NCBI GenBank assembly: GCA_033808805.1 | Contig: JAPXMY010000001.1 | Span: 186,001 to 250,000, forward strand | DNA length: 64,000 nucleotides | DNA from: UBA1783 sp033808805 | GTDB taxonomy: Bacteria > Bacillota_I > Bacilli_A > Erysipelotrichales > Erysipelotrichaceae | Direction: 5' to 3' | In this document: positions 44,415-52,391 of the stretch, piece by piece | How positions within the stretch are numbered: the stretch's first letter is position 1 | Layout of the letters: each line of letters starts with the position of its first letter | Position numbers and translations under genes: made by a program | Notes under the pieces: generated by a model | The model's input: only the letters and a program-made list of their open reading frames with translations | Databases searched by the model: none | What the model was told of the DNA's origin: nothing

Positions 44415-45683
44415 ATGCTTTATGCACTTATATTATTTGCTGTAACCTATGTATTAATGCTGGTGTTTGCAAAATACCATACACATATTGCTCTTGGTTC
44501 AGCGCTAATTTTTATTATAACTGGAATGCTTCCATTTAATCAGATCTTCAGTTCCATTGATTTTAATGTCTTGCTGATGATTGCAGGCACAATGGGGCTG
44601 GTCCAGCTGTTTATTGACAGTAAAATGCCTGCTCTTCTTGCGGATATATTAATGGAACATGTTTCCAGTATTCAGATTGCAGCAGTAGCTTTGTCTCTTT
44701 TTGCTGGAATAATTTCTGCTTTTATAGACAATGTCGCAACTGTTTTAATGGTAGCACCTATTGCTTTGGAAATAAGTAAAAAACTGAAAACAAATCCAGT
44801 GCCATTTATTATTGCTATCGCTGTTTCATCCAACTTACAGGGAGCCGCAACAATGGTAGGCGACACTACTGCCATCATGCTAGGCTCTTATGCCAATATG
44901 AACTTTTTGGATTTCTTCTTTTATGATAGAAAACCAGCTATCTTCTTTGCTGTTGAAATAGGTGCAGTTGGTGCTGCAATGGTTCTGGCATGGCTTTTTA
45001 GAAAAGAAAAGACTCATATTACTAATGATGTTCACCGTACGGTAGTTACTGACCATGTTCCTTCAATACTGTTGCTAGTGATGGTTGTAATGATGATCAG
45101 TGCCTCTTTTATTCAAAACAAACCCGAAATTACAAATGGATTGATTTGTTTTGGATTATTAACTGTAGGATTGATTCATAGTGTTAGAAAAGACCATAAT
45201 GGTATTTCCATGTATCATGCTTTTAAAGCTATTGACTTTGAAACTATTGGATTATTTCTTGGACTTTTCTTAATTATAGGCGGTATTACTCATATGGGAG
45301 TTATTGATGCTGTAGCTGAACTGTTGGCTGAACTTGGTGGCGGAAATTTATTTATTTTATACACTGTTATTGTCTGGGTATCCGTTCTACTATCTGCCTT
45401 TATTGATAACATCCCTTATGTTGCAACAATGCTTCCAGTTATTACTGGGCTGGCAGAAGCTTTGGGAATTGAACCGATATTACTATATTTCGGTTTACTT
45501 TCTGGAGCCACCCTTGGCGGAAACTGTACTCCTATTGGAGCTTCAGCTAATATTGCAGGTATTGGTATTTTACGTAAAGCTGGCTATGAAGTTAAAACTA
45601 AAGACTTCACCCGTATTGGAATTCCGTTCACCCTGGCTGCAGTTCTTCCAGCATACTTCTATTTCTGGTTAATTTACGCTTAA
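44415..45683 (+). CDS. ArsB/NhaD-superfamily ion transporter (Na+/H+ antiporter type)
   Basis: 422-aa protein with about eleven to twelve helices and the two inverted-repeat signatures of the ion-transporter superfamily: AFIDNVATVLMVAPIAL and GDTTAIMLG in the first half, AFIDNIPYVATMLPV and GGNCTPIGASANIAGIGILRKAG in the second. Such proteins include NhaD antiporters, ArsB and citrate carriers; no ars genes are nearby. Being next to ktrAB favours a role in Na+/K+ balance. A terminator follows. Confidence 0.85.
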   Translation: MLYALILFAVTYVLMLVFAKYHTHIALGSALIFIITGMLPFNQIFSSIDFNVLLMIAGTMGLVQLFIDSKMPALLADILMEHVSSIQIAAVALSLFAGIISAFIDNVATVLMVAPIALEISKKLKTNPVPFIIAIAVSSNLQGAATMVGDTTAIMLGSYANMNFLDFFFYDRKPAIFFAVEIGAVGAAMVLAWLFRKEKTHITNDVHRTVVTDHVPSILLLVMVVMMISASFIQNKPEITNGLICFGLLTVGLIHSVRKDHNGISMYHAFKAIDFETIGLFLGLFLIIGGITHMGVIDAVAELLAELGGGNLFILYTVIVWVSVLLSAFIDNIPYVATMLPVITGLAEALGIEPILLYFGLLSGATLGGNCTPIGASANIAGIGILRKAGYEVKTKDFTRIGIPFTLAAVLPAYFYFWLIYA

Positions 45684-45721
45684 AAAACAGCAGAGAAACA
45701 TAAACCTCTGCTGTTTTATTT
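45684..45721 (+). terminator. terminator after the ion transporter gene
   Basis: Twelve-base stem AAAACAGCAGAG / CTCTGCTGTTTT with a short loop. Nothing recognisable in 45722-45834 apart from T-rich sequence. Confidence 0.9.
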
Positions 45722-45834
45722 TGATGTTCATTTAATAGGCTAATTATCTTTAGTTTAATTTCTTCATTAAATCTTTTAACATATCCAATAGATTCTTTTT
45801 CTTTTTTTTATTAATTCATCTCCATAAAACATTT

Positions 45835-46185
45835 TTAGTTGTATGTTTCTTTCAATAACTCCTCTGGAGCCACTCCATAAAGTTTAGCCAGAGCAATCAG
45901 GTTTGTGGTATTTGGATCAGATACTCCACTTTCCCACTTTGATACTGCTTGTCTGCTGATTCCTAATTGTTCAGCCACAAATTCCTGTGTCATTTTACAT
46001 CTTGTTCGATGCTCTTTCAACACTTGACCAAGAGATTTTGCTATCTTCTGTTTTTCCTGGCGTACATCTTTTGATTTAATATATTTTCTTAAAGCTTTAA
46101 TCACAAGAATAGTCAAGTACACACCTAACAAGGTTAATATGATAACCACAGCAAACACAATTACGCCTAACAAAGTAATTCTCAT
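45835..46185 (-). CDS. membrane-anchored Xre-family regulator (TM first, HTH last)
   Basis: 116 aa. One N-terminal membrane helix (about residues 3-32), a basic linker, then a complete HTH_3 domain at about 52-110: LKEHRTRCKMTQEFVAEQLGISRQAVSKWESG. Most membrane-tethered Xre proteins have the HTH first; here the order is reversed. AAAGGAGG supports the start. Its target is not evident. Confidence 0.88.
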   Translation of the reverse strand: MRITLLGVIVFAVVIILTLLGVYLTILVIKALRKYIKSKDVRQEKQKIAKSLGQVLKEHRTRCKMTQEFVAEQLGISRQAVSKWESGVSDPNTTNLIALAKLYGVAPEELLKETYN

Positions 46186-46299
46186 CTTTACTTTCCTCCT
46201 TTATTATTAAAGTTTAGCTATATTTCTTTAGTTGCTCTACCAACTATTGCGATATTTTTGGTTGCTTATTGATTTTAGATATTGTCTTTAAACAACATT

Positions 46300-46701
46300 T
46301 TATTTTATTTTTAGTTTTTCATGCATTTCTGCTATTTCATATTTTGCTCCCTTACAAACAGGCCATAAATCATTGTCATCATTTAACTTTCTTGGAATAA
46401 TGTGAATATGAAAATGATCAACAGATTGACCAGCACTTTTACCACTGGCATTTAACAAATTGATTCCATCATAACCACACTCATCAACACAGTGATTAGA
46501 AATTTTCTTAACAGTTGCCATTAAATGGTTGAGAGTTTCTATATCACAATCTAATATGCTTTTAATATGTTTTTTAGGTATTGCCAGCATATGACCATCA
46601 ATATCTTTGGCAGCATCCATAAAGACCAATGTATATTCATCTTCATAGACCTTATAACAAGGAATTTCTCCATTTATAATCTTACAAAATACACAATTCA
46701 T
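46300..46701 (-). CDS. hinT: HIT-family purine nucleoside phosphoramidase-like protein
   Basis: 133 aa with the histidine triad HFHIHIIPR (HxHxHxx) and the N-terminal CVFCKIINGEIPCYKVYED typical of HinT, including a CxxC. It hydrolyses nucleoside phosphoramidates such as AMP-lysine. AAGGAGG before the ATG. It follows a possible small membrane gene and a GNAT gene in the same direction. Confidence 0.93.
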   Translation of the reverse strand: MNCVFCKIINGEIPCYKVYEDEYTLVFMDAAKDIDGHMLAIPKKHIKSILDCDIETLNHLMATVKKISNHCVDECGYDGINLLNASGKSAGQSVDHFHIHIIPRKLNDDNDLWPVCKGAKYEIAEMHEKLKIK

Positions 46702-46730
46702 ATGACTTTTTTCCTCCTTAAATTAATCTT

Positions 46731-46883
46731 TTACAGACCCGCTTCAGCGTTCTTGTAAGAAATTACGATATGGCCTAAAGCAAACATAAGTGAAGAAATT
46801 ATTAACAAAATTGATCTGCTGATAATCCCACTAAATATAAATGTTATTGATGGAATAATGGAAAGTGATAATGCTTTAAACAT
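46731..46883 (-). CDS. possible 50-aa membrane protein
   Basis: An open frame of 50 codons (MFKALSLSIIPSITFIF...SYKNAEAGL) fills the gap between the GNAT gene and hinT. It has two hydrophobic segments and ends in a polar tail. The start is 15 bases after the GNAT stop and lacks a clear Shine-Dalgarno. Codon content is protein-like; real expression is unproven. Confidence 0.4.
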   Translation of the reverse strand: MFKALSLSIIPSITFIFSGIISRSILLIISSLMFALGHIVISYKNAEAGL

Positions 46884-46897
46884 ACATAATTAATTTT

Positions 46898-47365
46898 TTA
46901 GCGAAATTTTTCTAATCGTAATAAACCTTCACTATCTGGGGTGGTAACTCCCTTTTTATATTTGTACCCCATTTTTTCATAAAATGGTGCTGCTGTAATA
47001 GAAGCAGGAATTTCAATTCTCTTTGCTCGCAAGAAATATTCATCGTTCTCTAAAGTTTCTATAATCCTTTTGCCTATTCCTTTTCCCTGATATTCAGGTA
47101 AGACAAAAATCATAAACATGCTGCTTTCATCTGTCTTGGCCCAGTATGGTCCAATTGCTCCACAACCCACTATCTTTTCTCTGTCACAAGCCACATAAAG
47201 GTTTGTCCACTCTGCTCTTTGTAAAATATTTTCAGGTTGTAATTTTCTGACATAGTTTTCTATATAATCTTTTGTGTAATCTTTTATATTCGTTGTTCTT
47301 AGCGTTTTTATAATTAATGCAGAAACTTCCTGAGCATCACTTTCTTTAAATCTTCTTATTTCCAT
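46898..47365 (-). CDS. GNAT-family N-acetyltransferase
   Basis: 155 aa, complete GNAT fold: EIRRFKESDAQEVSALI, MFIVFVLPEY-type strand (FMIFVLPEYQGKGIGKRIIE) with the acetyl-CoA loop, and the C-terminal APFYEKMGYKYKKG. Substrate unknown. Upstream region 47366-47485 holds only a hairpin. Confidence 0.9.
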   Translation of the reverse strand: MEIRRFKESDAQEVSALIIKTLRTTNIKDYTKDYIENYVRKLQPENILQRAEWTNLYVACDREKIVGCGAIGPYWAKTDESSMFMIFVLPEYQGKGIGKRIIETLENDEYFLRAKRIEIPASITAAPFYEKMGYKYKKGVTTPDSEGLLRLEKFR

Positions 47366-47420
47366 AATATATCTCTTTTTTAAACTATATTTTATTCTAT
47401 CAACTGCTTATTTATTAAGA

Positions 47421-47456
47421 AAGTCCAGCTTACAATTGTTAGCATTAGCCGGACTT
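47421..47456. terminator. possible terminator after the HMA-like gene
   Basis: Imperfect stem AAGTCC-AGCT / AGC-CGGACTT around a 16-base loop, with T-rich sequence on either side. Moderately convincing only. Confidence 0.45.
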
Positions 47457-47485
47457 CTTCTTACTTTTTCTTATTATAAGTTTTC

Positions 47486-47698
47486 TTATACCAGTTCCAA
47501 GTCGCCAGGAGTAAATCCTGCATCTTCAATGATCTCATAAATCTCTTCTACCGAAAAATCTGAATCAATGAATAGCTCCCTTTTTGCGACATTAAACGTT
47601 ACAACTGCTGTTTCTGATTCATCTTCAAAAGCTTCTCTGAGCTGTTCCGCACAGTTTTTACTTTTCATGTCTTCCACAGTGATTTTATAAGTGTACAT
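47486..47698 (-). CDS. HMA-like small protein lacking one metal-binding cysteine
   Basis: 70 aa with the beta-alpha-beta-beta-alpha-beta pattern of heavy-metal-associated domains (ITVEDM, AVVTFNVAKRELFI, IIEDAGFTPGDLEL). The usual GMxCxxC loop is DMKSKNC, so the first Cys is Ser and only one thiol remains; metal binding like CopZ is doubtful. It overlaps the end of ispF by 14 bases and is therefore coupled to it. Confidence 0.75.
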   Translation of the reverse strand: MYTYKITVEDMKSKNCAEQLREAFEDESETAVVTFNVAKRELFIDSDFSVEEIYEIIEDAGFTPGDLELV

Positions 47699-48182
47699 AT
47701 TCTTTTTTCCTTCTTTCCTTTAACAAGACAATAGCTAAAGCTGCTACTCCTTTTTTTTCTCCAACAAATCCTAGTTTTTCTCCCCGAGTTGCCTTTACAT
47801 TAACTTGTGAAGTCTCACATTTTAATACTGCAGCAATATTATTTTCCATTTGTTGTTTATATTTGGCTAATTTTGGTTCTTCTATCAGAATTGTTGCGTC
47901 AATATTTCCTATTTCATAATTATGATTTGACATTAACTTTTCAACTTCTGCCAACAGTAACATTGATGAAATCCCTTTATATCTATCATCGGTATCAGGA
48001 AAATGAGTTCCTAAATCCCCTAATCCCAGAGCCCCTATAATTGCTTCAGCAACCGCATGCAATAATACATCAGCATCGGAATGACCTAAAAGACCTTTTT
48101 CGTGTTCTATTTTGACACCTCCAAGGATTAAATCTCTATTTTCTACTAACTGATGAATATCTATTGCCTGTCCAATTCTCAT
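47685..48182 (-). CDS. ispF: 2-C-methyl-D-erythritol 2,4-cyclodiphosphate synthase
   Basis: MEP isoprenoid pathway enzyme of 165 aa. Zinc ligands are in AIDIHQL (Asp, His) and in LLGHSDADVLLHAVAEAI (His). DLGTHFPDTD and the C-terminal NVKATRGEKLGFVGEKKGVAALA are conserved. The basic tail KERRKKEYVHL is slightly longer than usual. Other MEP genes are not in this window. Confidence 0.96.
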   Translation of the reverse strand: MRIGQAIDIHQLVENRDLILGGVKIEHEKGLLGHSDADVLLHAVAEAIIGALGLGDLGTHFPDTDDRYKGISSMLLLAEVEKLMSNHNYEIGNIDATILIEEPKLAKYKQQMENNIAAVLKCETSQVNVKATRGEKLGFVGEKKGVAALAIVLLKERRKKEYVHL

Positions 48183-48212
48183 ATTATTACCTTTTTATAA
48201 TATTAACATATT

Positions 48213-48242
48213 TTGTTGTTTATTGTCTTAATATGTTAAAAT
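48213..48242 (+). promoter_or_regulatory. promoter giving an apparently leaderless transcript
   Basis: TTGTTG and TAAAAT with an 18-base spacer. Only six bases separate the -10 from the ATG at 48249, so the predicted start point falls on or next to the start codon. No Shine-Dalgarno precedes the gene. Confidence 0.5.
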
Positions 48243-48248
48243 ATATCC

Positions 48249-49088
48249 ATGGGTAAAGTGCTGGTAATTGGCTTAACACACAAGACAGAAGTTATCTCTA
48301 TTGATAAAAAACTTGTCAGTGGAGAGGATTTTTTGTGTCAATACAATTACTATCTGACAGGAGGACAATATACTGTCGCCTACAACCTGGCCTTTTTAGG
48401 AGTTGAAACCTATTTTATCACCAGATTTGGTTTTGATATTGATGCTAATGCCATGATGGTAAAGCTGGATAATGTGCAGGGGATAATTCATTCACAGCAC
48501 TTGGATTTTGAAAAAACTCCTATTAAAACATACCTGTTTGATAGAAACAGTGTCACAACTTTAAATAATATACCATACAAAAGTTATCCTGAAATTGAAG
48601 ATGGTCTTCCACAGGAATTTTTTCTTGGCACAGAAATAGTAATCGTAAATGTATTAAATTATCATTATCTGAATACTGTTGTCAGTTTATACCCTGATTT
48701 GCGCTATATCTGTGATAATTATATTCCCAGTGATTTACTTCTCGGCAAGATGGAAGGACTTATCTTGGAAGCAGATTTTTTAAGAAAAACAATTAAGGAT
48801 TATGACTTTAATGATTTTGCTGAACAGCTGATTAAAAAAGGACTTAATTGGATTTTGATCACTGATAAAGGCAAAAAAGTAAGTATCTATACTAAAAATG
48901 GCTTTGACTCCATTGTAAAAGAACAATGTGGGGTAAAATATTTGGGCACACATGAGGTTTTTATCAGCATGTTTGTTGCCTGTCTGGTTGATGGAAGAAC
49001 TTTCTCAGAATCAATCATCAGCGCACTAAATATTTCTAACGACTTATCTTATGTTGATGAGTTGGAGTTAAGCGAAGATTTATATTAA
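48249..49088 (+). CDS. PfkB-like protein with a lost catalytic motif
   Basis: 279 aa with a ribokinase-like outline: LTGGQYTVAYNLAFLGVETYFITRFG corresponds to the sugar-binding GG motif, and GTHEVFISMFVACLVDG (from 233) to the usual GAGDxFxxG block. The catalytic Asp and anion-hole glycines are replaced (GTHE instead of GAGD), so kinase activity is doubtful. It may bind a sugar or nucleoside as a sensor. It is followed 16 bases later by the flavin-reductase-like gene in the same operon. Confidence 0.6.
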   Translation: MGKVLVIGLTHKTEVISIDKKLVSGEDFLCQYNYYLTGGQYTVAYNLAFLGVETYFITRFGFDIDANAMMVKLDNVQGIIHSQHLDFEKTPIKTYLFDRNSVTTLNNIPYKSYPEIEDGLPQEFFLGTEIVIVNVLNYHYLNTVVSLYPDLRYICDNYIPSDLLLGKMEGLILEADFLRKTIKDYDFNDFAEQLIKKGLNWILITDKGKKVSIYTKNGFDSIVKEQCGVKYLGTHEVFISMFVACLVDGRTFSESIISALNISNDLSYVDELELSEDLY

Positions 49089-49104
49089 AGAGAGGGAGAA
49101 ATTA

Positions 49105-50043
49105 ATGAGTTCATTTAAAGATTTAAGAATTGTTGATAATTTTTATCAGACTTCTTCATTTTTTCCAATGCCAACAGTATGTATTTCAACTATCAATGAT
49201 GATGGTAGTTTGAATATTGGATCATATTCTTTATGCTTTCCATACTATGTGGCTGGAAAACAACAGTATGCGATGCTGCTATCGTGTCGTAATACATCAA
49301 ATACCTGCCACAACCTGTTAAAAAGGAAAAAATGTGCAATTAACTTCATTGATGACAGCAGAAAAACATTTAAAGAAGTTGTCAGGTTAGGTTATCCTGG
49401 ACCTTCAGATGAGAAAATGAAAGATTTGAAATTTGAAATGGAACCAGGTCAGGCAGATCCCAATGATAAAAATCGTCCACCAGTAATTAAAAGTGCTTTC
49501 CAGGTATTTGAATGCAGCTGGGCTTCTCATTTAGAAGGGGCCGATAAATTTAATGCAGATGATATTGATGATGGACATCCTGGACCTTACAATGATTTCA
49601 ATGGTATTACAAGTAAATATGGAGCCCTGTTTATCCTTTACATTGATAAAATTTTAATGAAGGAAAAATATTATAATGCTATCGTAGATGGTGTTAACAA
49701 ACACAACTTCCCACCAGTACCGGTAGACTATGGTTATAGGGATTCTACAAATTTCTGGTATACACAGTTTCCTAAAATTACCAAGCCTATCGCTGAACCT
49801 ATTCCTGCACCAAAAGAAGTAGATCTGGTTTCAATCAGGTATGCGGCAGAAAGAGCCCATCCACAAATCAAGTTTACTGATGCAGCACTGACAAACTTTG
49901 TAAAAGTTCCTCGTCCTTTCTTGAAAACCGTCTTGAATGGCTGTATTGATTGGGCAAAAGAAAACAACGTTACCCTGATTGATGATGAACATGTAAAAAT
50001 CATCAACGATAAACGAAACGCTGAAAAGCAGGCTAGAAAATAA
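49105..50043 (+). CDS. flavin-reductase-like protein with C-terminal PCP_red-like domain
   Basis: 312 aa. Residues about 10-200 resemble the FMN-binding split barrel of flavin-reductase-like proteins (FFPMPTVCISTINDDGSLNIGSYS, LLSCRNTSNTCHNLLKRKKCAINF). The last 65 residues (FTDAALTNFVKVPRPFLKTV...WAKENNVTLIDDEHVKII) form a small helical domain reminiscent of the protochlorophyllide-reductase C-terminal (PCP_red) domain. Strong GAGGGAG ribosome site. Substrate unknown. Confidence 0.75.
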   Translation: MSSFKDLRIVDNFYQTSSFFPMPTVCISTINDDGSLNIGSYSLCFPYYVAGKQQYAMLLSCRNTSNTCHNLLKRKKCAINFIDDSRKTFKEVVRLGYPGPSDEKMKDLKFEMEPGQADPNDKNRPPVIKSAFQVFECSWASHLEGADKFNADDIDDGHPGPYNDFNGITSKYGALFILYIDKILMKEKYYNAIVDGVNKHNFPPVPVDYGYRDSTNFWYTQFPKITKPIAEPIPAPKEVDLVSIRYAAERAHPQIKFTDAALTNFVKVPRPFLKTVLNGCIDWAKENNVTLIDDEHVKIINDKRNAEKQARK

Positions 50044-50051
50044 AATAAAAC

Positions 50052-50071
50052 GAACTCTTAAATAAGAGTTC
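50052..50071. terminator. bidirectional terminator
   Basis: GAACTCTT / AAGAGTTC stem with a four-base loop and T-rich tails on both strands, between the converging flavin-reductase-like gene and the yhf cluster; the yhfW stop overlaps one arm. Confidence 0.8.
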
Positions 50072-51281
50072 ATTTTATTTCGGCTAAGAAGGACTCCCCA
50101 TTTTCTGGTGCAGGTGCATTGTAGAAATCACAAACTGTTGCTCCAACATCAGACAATGTCTTTCTTAAACCAATATTTACCCCATTTACCCCTTTTTTAT
50201 AAATTAAAATAGGTACATTTTCTCTGGTATGTTTATTGTGACCAATTCTTGGATCGTTACCGTGATCAGCCATAACAAGTAGAATATCTTCATCTTTTAA
50301 CAACTTAACAATTTCGCCAATTTTTTCATCAGCAATTTCCAGCATCATCTTAAACCAACTGCTATCCTGTGAATGACCTGCTAAATCTGTTTCCTGAACA
50401 TTTGTACATATAAAACCATGTTCCATATTCCTAACTTCTTCAATTGTTAAATCTAAAACTTCCTTAGTATCAACACATGATATCGATTTTCCATTATCAT
50501 TAATTACGATATCAGCTACTTTGCCAAAAAGTGTGACTGGAACACCGATATTATTCAAGATAGTAGGCACCTGCATTTTTTCATCTATTCCATAACCTAA
50601 ATGTCGGCATTGATAGCCATGGGCATAGGATTTAGAGTTAACTGCATGAATACCTATATATTTTCCTTCTCTAACTTCTTCAGCAGCCAGAATATCTTCG
50701 ATTGTGTTACCTGTTCCTCCAAAAGGAATTACTCTATTAACAATGGCAACTTCTCTTACCCTTTTGCCAATTTCTAATTCCTTTTCAAAACTCATAAAGT
50801 CTAGCGGAGCTGTACAATTATAGGCTGTTCCCAGATCTGCCTCAATATTATCAGCAACTGTACAATAATCATCCACTAACAGATATCTCAGTTCTCCGTT
50901 TCTCAATATTTCAACTTTATGGCCTTTATTTTCTAAATGCTTCTTGATTTTGTCTACTTTGTTTTGAAATGATTGAACAACTGGTTTTTTAGGTAATGTA
51001 CCCATAATCTCCTGGTGTCCCATAAATGTATCCGCTCCAAAATGCATAAGTTCACTTCTACCATAGTTTGCAGAAGAACTGAATTTCATTTTTTCAGATT
51101 CTTTACCATAAGCATTCATTAAACCCATTTTTTCCAATGTCGGCAATTTTAATCTTGGAAAATCGTTTAATATACTTCCTAAAGTAGATGCAGTTTCATC
51201 ACCAGGTCGAGCAATAGAAGCATCTTCAGTTGCCTGCATACCAAAGCCATCTAATACTATAACAATAAATCTTTTATTCAT
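50070..51281 (-). CDS. yhfW: YhfW-like phosphopentomutase-family metalloenzyme
   Basis: 403 aa of the alkaline-phosphatase/DeoB superfamily. Metal sites are visible in VLDGFGM, DLAGHSQDSSW and MADHGNDPRIGHNKHTRENVPIL; the phospho-acceptor Thr region is FMGHQEIMGT. It resembles phosphopentomutase but belongs with the YhfW members of yhf clusters, whose substrate is unknown. ATG 51281 is preferred to the upstream TTG because AAGG lies five bases before it; it overlaps yhfS by eight bases. Confidence 0.85.
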   Translation of the reverse strand: MNKRFIVIVLDGFGMQATEDASIARPGDETASTLGSILNDFPRLKLPTLEKMGLMNAYGKESEKMKFSSSANYGRSELMHFGADTFMGHQEIMGTLPKKPVVQSFQNKVDKIKKHLENKGHKVEILRNGELRYLLVDDYCTVADNIEADLGTAYNCTAPLDFMSFEKELEIGKRVREVAIVNRVIPFGGTGNTIEDILAAEEVREGKYIGIHAVNSKSYAHGYQCRHLGYGIDEKMQVPTILNNIGVPVTLFGKVADIVINDNGKSISCVDTKEVLDLTIEEVRNMEHGFICTNVQETDLAGHSQDSSWFKMMLEIADEKIGEIVKLLKDEDILLVMADHGNDPRIGHNKHTRENVPILIYKKGVNGVNIGLRKTLSDVGATVCDFYNAPAPENGESFLAEIK

Positions 51282-52380
51282 ATTTACCTTCAACAGCTTC
51301 TATACTTTTACTTAAAACAGCTATTACAGTTTCTGCTCCTGCTCTATTAGGGTTTACTCTAATCATCTTTTCTATCAAAGTTGGATCTGTTTTCAAAAAC
51401 GTTCCTGAAACACGGTAGAAAAGAGGGGCAAATTCATATTTGCTTTCTGCTCCTACAGGAAATGGAAGAGCTCCAAGTTTTTCTGCTTCAATCAGCACTT
51501 GTTTAGCTATTGGTTTTTCAAATTCAACAATCAACACCTTTGATTGAGCATTAGCTAAGCAGGCTTTTTTTATCCCTTTGATTTCACCATCATTAAGTCT
51601 CTTTAATATTTCTTCTGCTGTTTCAGAAGCAATAGCCAACATTACTGGAGCATAAACAAATCCGCGTAATACCTCCAGTGCTTCCCAGCCCTGAGTTTGA
51701 CAACCCCCAGAATAGTGCATTTTTCTAATTTTATCAATGTATTTCTTTTTACCTGCAATGCACCCTATCCCTTCAGGCCCCTGTAGTTTAAAGGTCGAAA
51801 AACAAGACAAATCCGCTCCCAGCTGGCAAGAAATTCTATCTACCTTAAATACTGCGTAGTTATCATCGCATATAATTGGAATGTCTTTCTTCTTTTTGAT
51901 TGCTTCAATTACCTCTTTCATATCATACCTATCATCTAATTTTTGACGGGTATGTTGAATTAAGGCACAAACAATATCTTCATTTTCGTTAATTACCTTT
52001 TTAATATCTTCTAAGTTGTTATAGTCAGCTTTAACAATCTCAATTCCCAGCATTTCAATTGAAGTTACCGTTGTGGAATATATGGCTGCTTCATGAACTA
52101 GCATTTTTTCATTGTGTTTTACCATTGATGATAGGCCATATCTGATTGCTCCAGTTCCTGAGCCTCTTACCAGGATACAATCTTCACTATCAAAAATCTC
52201 TGCAATAGCTTTTTCTACCTTTTTTGTTGTCAAAGGTTGATTGTCTGGTTGACGTACTCCTAAATCACCACGAGTCAAAAACTCTTGTCCTTTAAAATAA
52301 TGCATTGCACAATCTACTATTTTAAATTGTTTTTCTTTGGCTTTTTCTAAACTGATACTTTCCAGTGGATAAGTTTTCAT
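51274..52380 (-). CDS. yhfS: YhfS-like PLP-dependent aminotransferase (class V fold)
   Basis: 368 aa fold-type I PLP enzyme. RGSGTGAIRYG binds the cofactor phosphate, ICDDNYAVF carries the ring-contacting Asp and CFSTFKLQGPEGIG the likely Schiff-base Lys. The order next to yhfW and yhfX matches the E. coli yhf operon. AGGAG precedes the ATG. Reaction unknown. Confidence 0.85.
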   Translation of the reverse strand: MKTYPLESISLEKAKEKQFKIVDCAMHYFKGQEFLTRGDLGVRQPDNQPLTTKKVEKAIAEIFDSEDCILVRGSGTGAIRYGLSSMVKHNEKMLVHEAAIYSTTVTSIEMLGIEIVKADYNNLEDIKKVINENEDIVCALIQHTRQKLDDRYDMKEVIEAIKKKKDIPIICDDNYAVFKVDRISCQLGADLSCFSTFKLQGPEGIGCIAGKKKYIDKIRKMHYSGGCQTQGWEALEVLRGFVYAPVMLAIASETAEEILKRLNDGEIKGIKKACLANAQSKVLIVEFEKPIAKQVLIEAEKLGALPFPVGAESKYEFAPLFYRVSGTFLKTDPTLIEKMIRVNPNRAGAETVIAVLSKSIEAVEGKYE

Positions 52381-52391
52381 ACTCTTTACTC

